64,000 nucleotides of DNA, taken from the NCBI RefSeq assembly GCF_009688965.1, contig NZ_AP021875.1, forward strand, positions 1,240,001 through 1,304,000, read 5' to 3'. The position numbers and the translations under genes are program-made. Shown one piece after another: positions 45,382 to 54,036 of this stretch. Below the pieces are notes generated by a model that ran no database searches, had not been told where the DNA came from, and saw only the letters and a list, made by a program, of their open reading frames with translations. The number at the start of each line of letters is the position of its first letter. Within the stretch, counting starts at the first letter, position 1. The DNA comes from Desulfosarcina widdelii (GTDB lineage: Bacteria > Desulfobacterota > Desulfobacteria > Desulfobacterales > Desulfosarcinaceae).

Positions 45382-45988
45382 ACGACTGGTTCCTTGAGCC
45401 GGTTCGCGTTCGCGGTTGCAGCATGTTCGTGGGCAGACTGGCGACAGCCGGTTACAAAATAACTCCCTGCTTTTAAACGCATAACGCCAGTCCAACCATT
45501 CATTGGCTTGGGCGAGTAAGAATAAGTCTGCCCCTGACTCATGACATGAGTTAGGGATAGATTTGATCCCGTATCAGCCGTTCCAGGCCTTCGGCAACCC
45601 CGTCCACGCTGATGCTTTTCAACAGCGCGATAATCGTTTGCAAGTTTCTGTATGAACGGCATGACTCTGGTCACCAAGCAACGGACCGTCAATTTCCAAC
45701 ATTAGACAAAAAGTGCTGATAGCAGCCACTTTCCATGCATCACCTCCTTGACATCAATTTATCGCTCACTGTAAACTTAATTTATTCCTACTCCACATGA
45801 CGCTTTTAGTGGCAAATCAATTCATATCCAACGTGATATCAGAACCTTCCTGAAGTGCTGTTTCTTTTCTAGACATCTACGCGCATCCTCTTTAGCTGAA
45901 ACGCCGGTAATGGTTTTCATTCACAGCGAATGATGCCTGCCAAGCAAGGCGAAACAATAACTACATACTTACAGACAGGAGGAGAAGC
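45382..45988. other. 607-base gene-poor stretch
   Basis: No intact gene. The first ~300 bases hold a 39-codon minus-strand protein-end fragment (45551-45670) and a small hairpin ACTCAT-GAC-ATGAGT near 45538-45552. The rest is AT-richer and probably carries the promoter of the secreted-protein gene; AGGAGGAGAAGC at 45977-45988 is its ribosome site. It looks like a deletion or insertion scar. Confidence 0.4.
45551..45670 (-). pseudogene. C-terminal fragment of an unidentified gene
   Basis: An open minus-strand frame of 39 codons ends RLIRDQIYP-stop and contains LQTIIALLKSISVDGVAEG, which reads like a genuine protein end. A stop lies just upstream and there is no start. I cannot name the family. 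It is taken as a relic, with low certainty. Confidence 0.25.
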
Positions 45989-46753
45989 GTGAAAAAATTT
46001 TTCTTTTCATCATTGGTGATCGTATTTGGGTTGTTGGTTTCCATATCGATTGTACATGCTGAAACTTTTATCGATACGACCCATGACAGCCGGGTAATCG
46101 TCGCTTTCAAGGTGGCTGAGAAAACTGTCCAGCCATGGCTGCCGGATGGGTGGTCCGTCGTGCCGTTCGGAAAAGGCCCACTTGCAGGCAGTAATCTGCT
46201 GGTTGTTTTCCACGACCGTCATCTGATCCTCGACCCTGAAGGCAAGCCTTCAGCGATCCCACATTTTCGCGATGTCGCACTGGCAACTCTGGCGAGCCAA
46301 GCCAACTCTGATAAGATTCGGATGTATGCAACGCGGGTCTATGCCACCGATTCAAGCCTGAACCCTTACAAGAACTCCGTCAGCGCCATGATCAGCCGCA
46401 CGTCCGAACTTTCAGCCGAGGGTAATGCCGCAGCGTCAGGTTCAGAGGAATGGACGGTGAAGACAAGTGACGGTGGCACGCTCTCGTTCCGCATGAAGTA
46501 CATCGGCAATACCCCTTCCTATGGCGAAAGCGAGTCTTTCATCTATTCGAATGTCGAGCCTGACTTTTATCGCATCTACCGCCAGAAGCATCTTACAGAA
46601 CTGGTTAAGAGCGTATCCGCCAAAGTTGACCGGACCACGGAACATGCATTCTCGACAACAATACCTGAGATGGCATCGATGTTCGACGGCAGCGAGGAGT
46701 TGATCGGTATCTTAAACGTTCCGATCTACTGGCGCCAGACCTATCTACCTTGA
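45989..46753 (+). CDS. secreted protein, perhaps acetoacetate-decarboxylase-like fold
   Basis: 254 residues from GTG 45989 with a strong AGGAGG site. A clear signal peptide (about 1-24, ending VHA) directs it to the periplasm. The segment VAEKTVQPWLPDGWSVVPFGKGPLAGSNLLVVFHD is reminiscent of acetoacetate decarboxylase or DUF2071-type folds, but the catalytic Lys cannot be assigned, so function is open. It stands alone: a gene-poor stretch lies before it and mqnC, convergent, after it. Confidence 0.6.
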   Translation: MKKFFFSSLVIVFGLLVSISIVHAETFIDTTHDSRVIVAFKVAEKTVQPWLPDGWSVVPFGKGPLAGSNLLVVFHDRHLILDPEGKPSAIPHFRDVALATLASQANSDKIRMYATRVYATDSSLNPYKNSVSAMISRTSELSAEGNAAASGSEEWTVKTSDGGTLSFRMKYIGNTPSYGESESFIYSNVEPDFYRIYRQKHLTELVKSVSAKVDRTTEHAFSTTIPEMASMFDGSEELIGILNVPIYWRQTYLP

Positions 46754-46809
46754 ACCAGATAGTCCTGCCGAAAACGCCATGGGGTTAAGGCTTGTAGGTT
46801 TTAAAAGGG

Positions 46810-47928
46810 TCAATCGATGGATGGCGATTCCTGATTTCCCGTTCCGACTGGCATTGGCGGATCGAAGGTCTCAAGGACGCGATAGTAGGAGTCGCGCCTG
46901 GCCGGGGTGAATCCCGCCCGGCGGATGATGGTGACCACGTTGTCCAGTGTGGCCTGGCGGTCGTGGCCGGCCTCCTTGTGGACGTGCTCCTCCACCAGCA
47001 CCCCGCCGAAATCGTCGGCACCGGCCAGAAGCCCCAGTTGACCGGCGCCGATGCTCTCCGAGAACCAGGAGGACTGGATGTGCTCGAAATTGTCCAGCAC
47101 CAGCCGGGCCGTGGCGATGATACGCACGTACCGGGCCGGATGGGCCGTCTGTTCGACCTGTCCGGCCAGAGCGGTTTTGCCCGGTTTGAAAGACCAGGGA
47201 ATAAAGCTGGTGAAGCCGCCGGTGCGGTCCTGCAGTTCCCGCAGCCGGAGAAGATGATCGACGATGTCTTCGTCTTTTTCCACGTGACCGTACATCATGG
47301 TGGCGGTGGTTTTAAAGCCGATGCCATGGGCCGCTTCGCAAACATCCAGCCATTGCTGCGTTGAGGCCTTGTGGGGCGCGATGATCCTTCGGACCGGTTC
47401 GGTGAGAATTTCCGCCCCGCCGCCGGGAACGGTGCGAATACCCGCATTCCATAGGGTTTGCAGAACTTCGTTTATGGAACATTTCTCACGCTCGGCCATG
47501 AAGGCGATTTCGGCCGGGCTGAAAGGGTGGATGTGAATATCGGGACAGGCCGCCTGGATGGTGGAGATATAAGCCTGCCAGTCCGCCAGTCCGACCTTGG
47601 GATTGTGTCCGCCCTGCAGCAATACGGTGGTGGCGCCTTTGGCGGCCGCCGTCCCGATTTTCCCGGCCAGCTCCTCCGGGCTGAGCAGGTAGGCATCGGT
47701 ATCCGTCGCTTTGCGGTAGAATGCGCAAAAGGCGCATCCGGTGACGCAGACATTGGTGTAGTTGGGATTGGTATCCACCACGAAGGTGACCGTATTTTCC
47801 GGAAACCGTTGCATCCGCTCCCGATGGGCCAGGTTCATCAGTTCGCCCATGGGCAGTTGGCTTAGCAGTTCCAGGGCCTGGGGGCGGTCGTAACGATGTT
47901 TTTTCTGGGTTGATATGCTTGTTCTCAT
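46810..47928 (-). CDS. mqnC: cyclic dehypoxanthinyl futalosine synthase
   Basis: 372 residues, radical SAM enzyme with Cys61-xxx-Cys65-xx-Cys68 (CVTGCAFCAF). HPFSPAEI, GGGAEIL and FIPWSFKPG are family marks. MqnC cyclises dehypoxanthinyl futalosine, the third step of the futalosine menaquinone route, in the cytoplasm. It is last in the minus-strand mqn operon; a 221-base spacer full of repeats separates it from mqnA, so its expression may differ from that of the upstream genes. Confidence 0.93.
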   Translation of the reverse strand: MRTSISTQKKHRYDRPQALELLSQLPMGELMNLAHRERMQRFPENTVTFVVDTNPNYTNVCVTGCAFCAFYRKATDTDAYLLSPEELAGKIGTAAAKGATTVLLQGGHNPKVGLADWQAYISTIQAACPDIHIHPFSPAEIAFMAEREKCSINEVLQTLWNAGIRTVPGGGAEILTEPVRRIIAPHKASTQQWLDVCEAAHGIGFKTTATMMYGHVEKDEDIVDHLLRLRELQDRTGGFTSFIPWSFKPGKTALAGQVEQTAHPARYVRIIATARLVLDNFEHIQSSWFSESIGAGQLGLLAGADDFGGVLVEEHVHKEAGHDRQATLDNVVTIIRRAGFTPARRDSYYRVLETFDPPMPVGTGNQESPSID

Positions 47929-47965
47929 AGGTTTGTTCTATCGGATCGTTCTATTAACCTTGTAA

Positions 47966-48047
47966 CGAAATATGGAATATTTCGTCATGCCGGACTTGAT
48001 CCGGCATCCAGGGAGTTACTGGATTCCGGCTTCCGCCGGAATGACGG
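47966..48047. repeat. palindromic repeats between mqnA and mqnC
   Basis: CGAAATAT-GGA-ATATTTCG (47966-47984) is directly followed by a REP-like unit (47983-48047) with ends GTCATGCCGGA and CCGGAATGAC. The latter is the widespread CATTCCGG-type intergenic hairpin and could stabilise or stop the operon transcript. Confidence 0.65.
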
Positions 48048-48078
48048 ACGCCTGGGGTATTTAACCGCCATTTCGAAT

Positions 48079-48156
48079 GTAGGGGCGACCGGCCGGTCGC
48101 CCCTACTGAGGCGGCCTTGAATCTGCGGCAAGCTTGAACATCGCCTGCTTCAGGTT
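48079..48156 (+). repeat. dispersed repeat, copy 2, overlapping the mqnA stop
   Basis: A perfect 28-base palindrome (48079-48106, GTAGGGGCGACCGG and its complement) is followed by the same CTGCGGCAAGCT...TTCAGGTT tail found at 38978-39054 and 61045-61089. The tail includes the TGA stop of mqnA (48150-48152). Confidence 0.8.
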
Positions 48157-48926
48157 TCAAACAGCGGTTCGCGTCCGAACCGTTGGAAATCTTCCATAAA
48201 CAGCCGCTGGCCTTTAAGATCGTCGTCGTCCAGGCATCGCCGAATGACCCCGCAATACCGTTCGACAACGTTTTCATCCAGTTCCAGCCGCCCTGCCGTT
48301 TGGTGGATTGATCGGGCAACCAGTTCATCCTCATTGGCTTTGAAGGTGTCCAGCCATGCGGCAACGGCGTTCTTGACCGCGTCGGGAGCGGCTTTTCTCA
48401 CCACCCAGCGCGCGAACACGAACGGCAGACCGTGCAATTCGAACCATTTCTGTGAGAGATCGGTTTTGTATGGCCAGACCTTGGCCGAGACGTTTCCCAC
48501 CAAGGCGCGGTCACCGATCAACAGGTGGGCGTCGGGCTGCCGACCTTCACCCACAAGGGTCGGCAGGCGCTCAAAGCCCAGAGCCGTGCCCATGAGCAGG
48601 TAGAGCAGCCGGATGCTGGTGGCCGATTCGGTTGTCAGGCGCAGGGTTCTGGGTACGTGTATCTGCTCGAAAGGATATTGAGAAAAGAGAAGAACGCTCA
48701 TGGACGGCCCCCTGGCGGCAATGCCGAACCGGCCAACGGTTTCCACCAGACCGGAAAGCCTGGCCAATCCGCCCACGGGAACGGCCGCCGCGTCCACGGT
48801 GCCAGCAATCAGTGCATCGATGCTGGCGCTGGGCACCAGGGGAACGAAATGACAGCCCTCGGGTTCTCCCAACTGACGGTAGGGTGCCATGTTGGCGTAG
48901 GGGATCATGGCAATCGGCGCGGTCAT
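48150..48926 (-). CDS. mqnA: chorismate dehydratase
   Basis: 258 residues of the periplasmic-binding-protein-like MqnA fold (IPYANMAPYRQL, LVPSASIDALIAGTVDAAAVPVG, LLIGDRALV). It removes water from chorismate to give 3-enolpyruvylbenzoate, the entry step of the futalosine pathway. It overlaps mqnE by four bases (ATGA). Its last codons and stop lie within a dispersed repeat, so the C-terminal end (REPLFET) may differ from relatives. Confidence 0.9.
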   Translation of the reverse strand: MTAPIAMIPYANMAPYRQLGEPEGCHFVPLVPSASIDALIAGTVDAAAVPVGGLARLSGLVETVGRFGIAARGPSMSVLLFSQYPFEQIHVPRTLRLTTESATSIRLLYLLMGTALGFERLPTLVGEGRQPDAHLLIGDRALVGNVSAKVWPYKTDLSQKWFELHGLPFVFARWVVRKAAPDAVKNAVAAWLDTFKANEDELVARSIHQTAGRLELDENVVERYCGVIRRCLDDDDLKGQRLFMEDFQRFGREPLFET

Positions 48927-50005
48927 CGAACCGCCTTTCTGGGAGAAAAGGCACCGTCGCGCTCCACGGGCGTGAACCCGGCCGTGGCAATGGTTTCTTC
49001 CATCTTCTCCCGGGCCAGCCCCACCGGAGTAGGCGCTCCGGCCAGATGGGCGATCTTCTCCTCGCTGATGGTGCCGTCCATGTCATCGGCGCCCCAACTC
49101 AGCCCGGCGGCTCCCGTCTCCAGCCCGGTCATGGGCCAGTAGGATTTCAAGTGGGGAATGTTGTCCAGGACCAGGCGGGAAATGGCCAGCACGGCCAGGG
49201 TTTCCAGCGGCGTGGGTCCTTTTTCGATAAAGTGTCCGGCTCCCGGCTGAAATGGCAGCGGGATAAAGCAGGAAAACCCTCCCGAGCGTTCCTGGGCCTG
49301 CCGGAGGATCAGCAGGTGCTCGATGCGCTCGTTCCAGGTATCGCCGAAGCCGAACAGCATGGTGGCGTTGGTGGGGATCCCTTTTTCGTGTGCCAACTGG
49401 TGGATGCGCACCCAGCCTTCGGGGCTGGTTTTGTTTTTCCAATGCAGCCGATACAGCCGGTCGGAAAAAATCTCGGCGCCGCCGCCGGGCATGGCATCCA
49501 GCCCGGCCTCCAGGAGTTGATCCAGAACATCGCTTTCTGCAAGGCCGCTGGTACGGGCAAAGTAGTCGATTTCCACGGCCGTGTAGCCCTTGATATGCAG
49601 ATCCGGGAAGGTAGTCCGCAGGGATCGCACCAGTTCCAGATTGCGCGAATAGGGCCAGATCTGGTTCAGCCCACCGACGATATGGGCCTCGGTAGCCTGC
49701 AGGCGCCGCACCTTGTCAATGATACCCGGCTCTTCCAGCACATAGGCATGGGGCGCGTTGCGGGAAGCCGCATAGTTGCAGAAAGTGCACCCGCTGCCGC
49801 AGATGTTGGTGGGATTGATCTGCAGGTTGAACACGTAGGTGGCGTTTCGGCCGTAACGCTTTTTCCGGTTGGCCAGGGCCGCCCGGCCCAGGCGATGCAG
49901 CCGGTCCGGGGTTATTTCTTCGGCCAGGCTGTACGCTTCCTCGCGGGAAAGCTGCTCACAACGGGCGCCTTTTTCCAGGGCCCGGTCGAACACGGGGTTG
50001 TGCAT
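48923..50005 (-). CDS. mqnE: aminofutalosine synthase
   Basis: 360 residues, radical SAM with Cys69-xxx-Cys73-xx-Cys76 (CGSGCTFCNYAA). It shares GGGAEIF and FIPLPFQPG with MqnC, as expected of the two paralogues; the CTFCNY form and its place next to mqnA mark it as MqnE. It joins 3-enolpyruvylbenzoate with SAM to form 6-amino-6-deoxyfutalosine. No mqnX deaminase is nearby, so the next step is probably direct hydrolysis by the nucleosidase at 53395. Confidence 0.92.
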   Translation of the reverse strand: MHNPVFDRALEKGARCEQLSREEAYSLAEEITPDRLHRLGRAALANRKKRYGRNATYVFNLQINPTNICGSGCTFCNYAASRNAPHAYVLEEPGIIDKVRRLQATEAHIVGGLNQIWPYSRNLELVRSLRTTFPDLHIKGYTAVEIDYFARTSGLAESDVLDQLLEAGLDAMPGGGAEIFSDRLYRLHWKNKTSPEGWVRIHQLAHEKGIPTNATMLFGFGDTWNERIEHLLILRQAQERSGGFSCFIPLPFQPGAGHFIEKGPTPLETLAVLAISRLVLDNIPHLKSYWPMTGLETGAAGLSWGADDMDGTISEEKIAHLAGAPTPVGLAREKMEETIATAGFTPVERDGAFSPRKAVR

Positions 50006-50110
50006 GACTATGATTTCATCCTTCGTTCTTCAACGGGCGTATCAATTGGTTTTCCGCCCCTCAATGCTCGCTCGTGAGGACGAAAAATCTTTCGCCCCTA
50101 CCCTACCTTT

Positions 50111-50158
50111 ACGGGAATGACATGTCTGGTAACTTCTTGCGAGGCTGTCAAATTTGAA
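50111..50158 (-). repeat. single-ended copy of the TTTGACAG-type repeat
   Basis: Read in reverse, this matches the left end of the 39065 element for about 48 bases: AAATTTGACAG-CTCGCAA, a variable part, then AGACATGTCATTCCCG. It fills the 168-base spacer between the mqnL and mqnE genes. Confidence 0.65.
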
Positions 50159-50173
50159 GACTCAATTTGGGTC

Positions 50174-51955
50174 TCACTCGTCGGGCAGCCCCAGCCTGGG
50201 CCACATCCGGTCCACCCGCTTTTCCACACCCGGGTCGAATTCAACGGGCTTGGGATACCCTGTTTTCCAGCGGGCGTCAATGGCGATGGGAAAATCGAAA
50301 AGCAGCCGGTTCCCCTCAACCTTTCGACCGGCGGGATAAAGGTCGGCCAGGGGATCGAAACGGGTGAACCACCCCCAGAGCATCATGATGCGGTCGGTCA
50401 GCGGGACGTCTTTTGAAACGATCACATGAAACAGATATTCCCGGGAGGCCGCATGATGGGCCAGGGCCTGGCGCAATGGCTCGATCTCCTTGATGGAATC
50501 GTCCACCTGGACTATCAGAAAGGCCGGCCCCAGGGCCGCGGTGGCGCTCACACCGGCAGGCAGATCCGCGGGTCGGGGCACGTGCTGGGGCGGTGTTCCA
50601 CGAACCGGCCCGCTTCCGTCGTCGGCGGCCAGGAGGATCAGGCGACTGCCGGTGTTCATGGCAGGACCGGTAAAATCCAGGGTATCCTGGGCTGTGGGGG
50701 CCAGCAGATGGATGCCGCTTTTTGCATCCAGGTGGCGCCACAGGGCTTGGCTTACGTCGACGATATCCCGCGCGTTGACCCGATGGTCCACGGTGATCAG
50801 GACTTTGGTCAGGGATACCTGCCCTTCCCCCAGCATGCCCAGGGTGTGCTTGAGCGCTTCTTTGGGGTAGCGTTCGTTCACTGACAACACCGCCAGGGCG
50901 TGAAAGCCGGTTTCCGGGTAGGCCCAGAAATCGACCACCGTCGGCCTGATCATCTTCAGCAACGGCAGGGTCATCTCCTGCAAGGCCTCGCCGAGGTAGT
51001 AATCCTCCTGGACCGGTTTGCCCACGACCGTGGCCGGGTAGATGGCATCCTTGCGTGCCAGGATGCGGTCCACCCGGAAGACCGGATAGTCGGCGGCATG
51101 GGAGTAATGGCCGAAATGATCACCGAAAGGACCCTCCCAACGAAGGTCGCCAGGTGACACGCTGCCTTCCAGAACGAATTCGGCCCGAGCGGGAATCCGG
51201 TGGCCGGTGGTCCTGCGGGCGATCACCTCCAGCGGCCGGTTCATCATGTAGGCCGCCAGCAGGCGCTCGTCGATACCTTCGGGCAGCGGGGCCACCGCCG
51301 CCGGTATCAGGGCCGGCGGCCCTCCCAAAACCACACTGACCGGCATCGGGCGCTTTTTGGCAACGGCCTTGTGGAAATGAAAGCCGCCGCCCTTTTCGAT
51401 CTGCCAGTGCATGCCCGTGCTGCGGCTGTCGAAGCGCTGCAGTCGGTACATGCCAAGGTTGCCGGTGCCGTTTTCCGGATCGGTGGTATGCACCAGAGGC
51501 AGGGTAAAAAACGGGCCGCCATCCTCCGGCCAGCAGGTGAGCACCGGCAAACGGTTCAGATCGGGTGTCGTCTGGATGGTTTCCAGAACCGGACCTTGCC
51601 GAACCGTGCGCATTCGTGCCGAGGAAAGGGCCATCAGGTCGCGGCGGGAACGAAAGATACCGCGCAATCCCGGCGGCATCAGGTTGCGCGACAGCCGGAA
51701 GACCCGCTCTCCCAGCAGGGCCGGATCGCCGCCAAAAGCCAGGCTCGTGCGCTGCCGGGTGCCGAACAGATTGCTGACCACACGGTAGTTGGAGCCGACA
51801 ACGTTTTCGAAGAGCAGCGCCGGCCCTCCTCTGGCGATGACCCGGTGCTGGATAACGGTGATCTCCTGATCCGGATCGACCGGAACCCGGATGCGGGCCA
51901 GTTCGCCGTTTCGTTCGAGATGTTCCAGAAATGCGCGCAAATCCACAAAGCTCAA
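50174..51955 (-). CDS. mqnL: UbiD-family decarboxylase of menaquinone synthesis
   Basis: 593 residues, the long UbiD type. RDLRAFLEHLERNGEL-like N-terminus, MQIEKGGGFHFHKA region, and the prenyl-FMN/Mn site around EFVLEGSVSPGDLRWEGPFGDHFGHYS are present. By place in the mqn operon it decarboxylates the prenylated dihydroxynaphthoate (MqnL role), with the cofactor made by the neighbouring UbiX. TTG start at 51955 overlaps the ubiX stop by four bases. Confidence 0.85.
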   Translation of the reverse strand: MSFVDLRAFLEHLERNGELARIRVPVDPDQEITVIQHRVIARGGPALLFENVVGSNYRVVSNLFGTRQRTSLAFGGDPALLGERVFRLSRNLMPPGLRGIFRSRRDLMALSSARMRTVRQGPVLETIQTTPDLNRLPVLTCWPEDGGPFFTLPLVHTTDPENGTGNLGMYRLQRFDSRSTGMHWQIEKGGGFHFHKAVAKKRPMPVSVVLGGPPALIPAAVAPLPEGIDERLLAAYMMNRPLEVIARRTTGHRIPARAEFVLEGSVSPGDLRWEGPFGDHFGHYSHAADYPVFRVDRILARKDAIYPATVVGKPVQEDYYLGEALQEMTLPLLKMIRPTVVDFWAYPETGFHALAVLSVNERYPKEALKHTLGMLGEGQVSLTKVLITVDHRVNARDIVDVSQALWRHLDAKSGIHLLAPTAQDTLDFTGPAMNTGSRLILLAADDGSGPVRGTPPQHVPRPADLPAGVSATAALGPAFLIVQVDDSIKEIEPLRQALAHHAASREYLFHVIVSKDVPLTDRIMMLWGWFTRFDPLADLYPAGRKVEGNRLLFDFPIAIDARWKTGYPKPVEFDPGVEKRVDRMWPRLGLPDE

Positions 51956-52530
51956 CGGACATCCTCCCAGGTTCGTTCGGAGGGTTGGCCCAAAACGGCC
52001 AGTACCCGGTCTGCAAAGGCATCCATGAGGTCGTGATAGGTCACCGTTTGCGGATCACGGCCGGCAAACATGAAAAACGGCGGGCTCATGGGCATAATCA
52101 CGGCGCCGGCCTGGCCGAGACGCCGGGCGTTTTCCAGATCGATCAAGGTCAGGGGCGCTTCCCTCAGGCACAGGATCAGCGGCCTTCGCTCCTTGAGCTG
52201 ACAGTGGGCCGCCCGGGTGATCAAGCTGTCACCCAGACCGGCGGCCATCTGGGCCATGGTGTGGGCCGAACAGGGCAGCACCACCATACCGACGGTGGGC
52301 ACCGACCCCGATGAAAGCGGGGCATACAGATCATCGGCGGCATACACCTGCCGGGCAAAAGATTCGATCTCCTCGAGCCCGCCGCACTCGGTACCGGCCA
52401 CCGCCCTGCCCCACCGGCTTGCCACCAGGTTCACCGGCCATCTGGATTTTTCCACCAGCCTTCGGGCCGCGTAAATGCCCGATGCGCCGGTAACACCTAA
52501 AATGAGATGGGCAGATTCGGTCTTACTCAT
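51952..52530 (-). CDS. ubiX: flavin prenyltransferase UbiX-type
   Basis: 192 residues from ATG 52530 with GGAG six bases before; the longer frame would read through low-complexity Phe/Pro text. LILGVTGASGIYAARRL binds FMN, and VVLPCSAHTMAQMAAGLGDSLITRAA is the phosphate and prenyl site. It makes prenylated FMN for the adjacent UbiD-type enzyme (MqnM role). Confidence 0.9.
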   Translation of the reverse strand: MSKTESAHLILGVTGASGIYAARRLVEKSRWPVNLVASRWGRAVAGTECGGLEEIESFARQVYAADDLYAPLSSGSVPTVGMVVLPCSAHTMAQMAAGLGDSLITRAAHCQLKERRPLILCLREAPLTLIDLENARRLGQAGAVIMPMSPPFFMFAGRDPQTVTYHDLMDAFADRVLAVLGQPSERTWEDVR

Positions 52531-52555
52531 GATTTTCTCCGTTAACGGCTGTCTT

Positions 52556-53398
52556 TCATGCAACCATGGGGACCAGAGCGCCGGCGATGCCCGCCAGGGT
52601 GGAAATGGGAAAAAAGCGTTTGGGAACGGGAATGGCCGGAACATACATCAACGCGAAAAAAACGGCTGCCACGGCCAGCACGATCCAGGCCGTCAAACCG
52701 CCGTTCAAGGTCCGTACCACGGCAATCAGAATTCCCAATGCGGTCAGGTGGACCGCACCAGCCACGCGCAAGGCACCGTCGAACCCCAACCGGGCCGGTA
52801 AGGAATGGATATCGTGGCTTCGGTCATGGTCGATGTCCATGAGCGCATAGATAATGTCGGCCCCGCTCAGCCAGAAAAAAACGAACCCGGAGAAAAGCAG
52901 GACCGGCCAGGTAAACCGGGTATGGCCCGATGCGGCCACGAAAGCCCCCAAAGGAGCCAGGGCAAGGCACAAACCGATGCCGAAATGACACAGCGGGGTG
53001 AATCGTTTGAGCAGCGAATAGCCCAGCAGCGGGACCAGCGGAATCGGAGCGAGAATCGGGCACCAGCCGCCAAGGGCCCAGCAGGCAGCCAGATAAAGCA
53101 GCAGGCCGCCGCCGGCAACGGCCGAGGCCTGGGTCAGGTCCATTTTCCCGGCGGGCAGTTCTCGATTGGCCGTGCGTGGATTGAGGCGGTCGATGTGGCG
53201 GTCGAAGATCCGGTTCATGGACATGCCGAAGACCCGGGCACCCACCGCGGCCACAACGATGAGAATGATCACATCCAGGGCCGGTGGCCGGTTGCCGGCA
53301 CCCAGCCAGGCACCCGTGAAAATCAGCGGCAGGCTGAAGGCGGTGTGCTCTATTTTGGTGAAATTGAGTATGTTTTTCAGCGTCGTTTCCGGTTTCAT
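52556..53398 (-). CDS. mqnP: UbiA-type prenyltransferase
   Basis: 280 residues from ATG 53398, the real start because it overlaps the mqnB stop (ATGA) and begins with a normal UbiA N-terminus. About eight membrane helices. The two Asp-rich Mg2+/diphosphate motifs are NRIFDRHIDRLNPRTANRELPAG and DIDHDRSHDIHSLPARLG. It attaches the isoprenoid tail to dihydroxynaphthoate in the inner membrane. Confidence 0.9.
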   Translation of the reverse strand: MKPETTLKNILNFTKIEHTAFSLPLIFTGAWLGAGNRPPALDVIILIVVAAVGARVFGMSMNRIFDRHIDRLNPRTANRELPAGKMDLTQASAVAGGGLLLYLAACWALGGWCPILAPIPLVPLLGYSLLKRFTPLCHFGIGLCLALAPLGAFVAASGHTRFTWPVLLFSGFVFFWLSGADIIYALMDIDHDRSHDIHSLPARLGFDGALRVAGAVHLTALGILIAVVRTLNGGLTAWIVLAVAAVFFALMYVPAIPVPKRFFPISTLAGIAGALVPMVA

Positions 53399-54036
53399 GG
53401 TCGTTCTTTGTTCGCTTGTCGTTTCAGTTCCAGCATCAGGGTTGCGGCAGTGTTTTCCGAGACCGCGGCGAGATTGCGGGCAATGTCCTGCCGACCGTTC
53501 GTATCGGCGCAGTCGCTGATGCCTTTGACCATGGCGCAGGGAATACCGTAAAAAAGGGCCGTGCGAGCCACGGCCGCCCCTTCCATGTCGGCCACCTCGC
53601 CAAGGCCGGCAAGTTGCCTGCGCCAATCGGCTTCAAATACTGGACGGTCGCAGGTGACCAGGCGGGCTGCTTTTAAATCGGAGAACCAGTTTAAATCGCA
53701 TGTCACGGCCGCTTCAGGGCTGCCGAATCGGTCGCAGTCGCCTTCCACGGCGCTTTCGATGCGCAACCGATCGCCGATAGTCCAGTTTTTATCCGCGGTC
53801 AGTCGGCCGCACAACCCGGCACTGAGCAAAAGGGTCACCCGATGCTTTTGCACCAGATGTGCGGCGGCCAGGGCGGCCGCCACTTTGCCCATGCCGCTAA
53901 CGGCCACGACACAGCTCGGATGAATCATTTCCGGCAACCTGAACAGCGGCAGCGGGCCGGCAAGGGGTGTTGCCGCGGAAAGGGCCAGAAAGGGATCGGC
54001 CTCCTGCCGGGTCGCGTATAAAAGACCCACGGTCAC
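53395..54036 (-). CDS. mqnB: futalosine/aminofutalosine nucleosidase
   Basis: 213 residues from GTG 54036, which overlaps the mqnD stop (GTGA). It has the purine nucleoside phosphorylase/MTAN fold: VAVSGMGKVAAA, ADMEGAAVA and KGISDCAD with the catalytic Asp. It removes the purine base from (amino)futalosine. Without mqnX in the cluster, 6-amino-6-deoxyfutalosine is the likelier substrate, but that is inferred. Confidence 0.85.
   Translation of the reverse strand: MTVGLLYATRQEADPFLALSAATPLAGPLPLFRLPEMIHPSCVVAVSGMGKVAAALAAAHLVQKHRVTLLLSAGLCGRLTADKNWTIGDRLRIESAVEGDCDRFGSPEAAVTCDLNWFSDLKAARLVTCDRPVFEADWRRQLAGLGEVADMEGAAVARTALFYGIPCAMVKGISDCADTNGRQDIARNLAAVSENTAATLMLELKRQANKERP

Noticed and set aside
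48632..50077. 481-codon plus-strand frame across mqnE
   Set aside because: Antisense to two clear menaquinone genes with radical SAM motifs; no motif and no ribosome site of its own.
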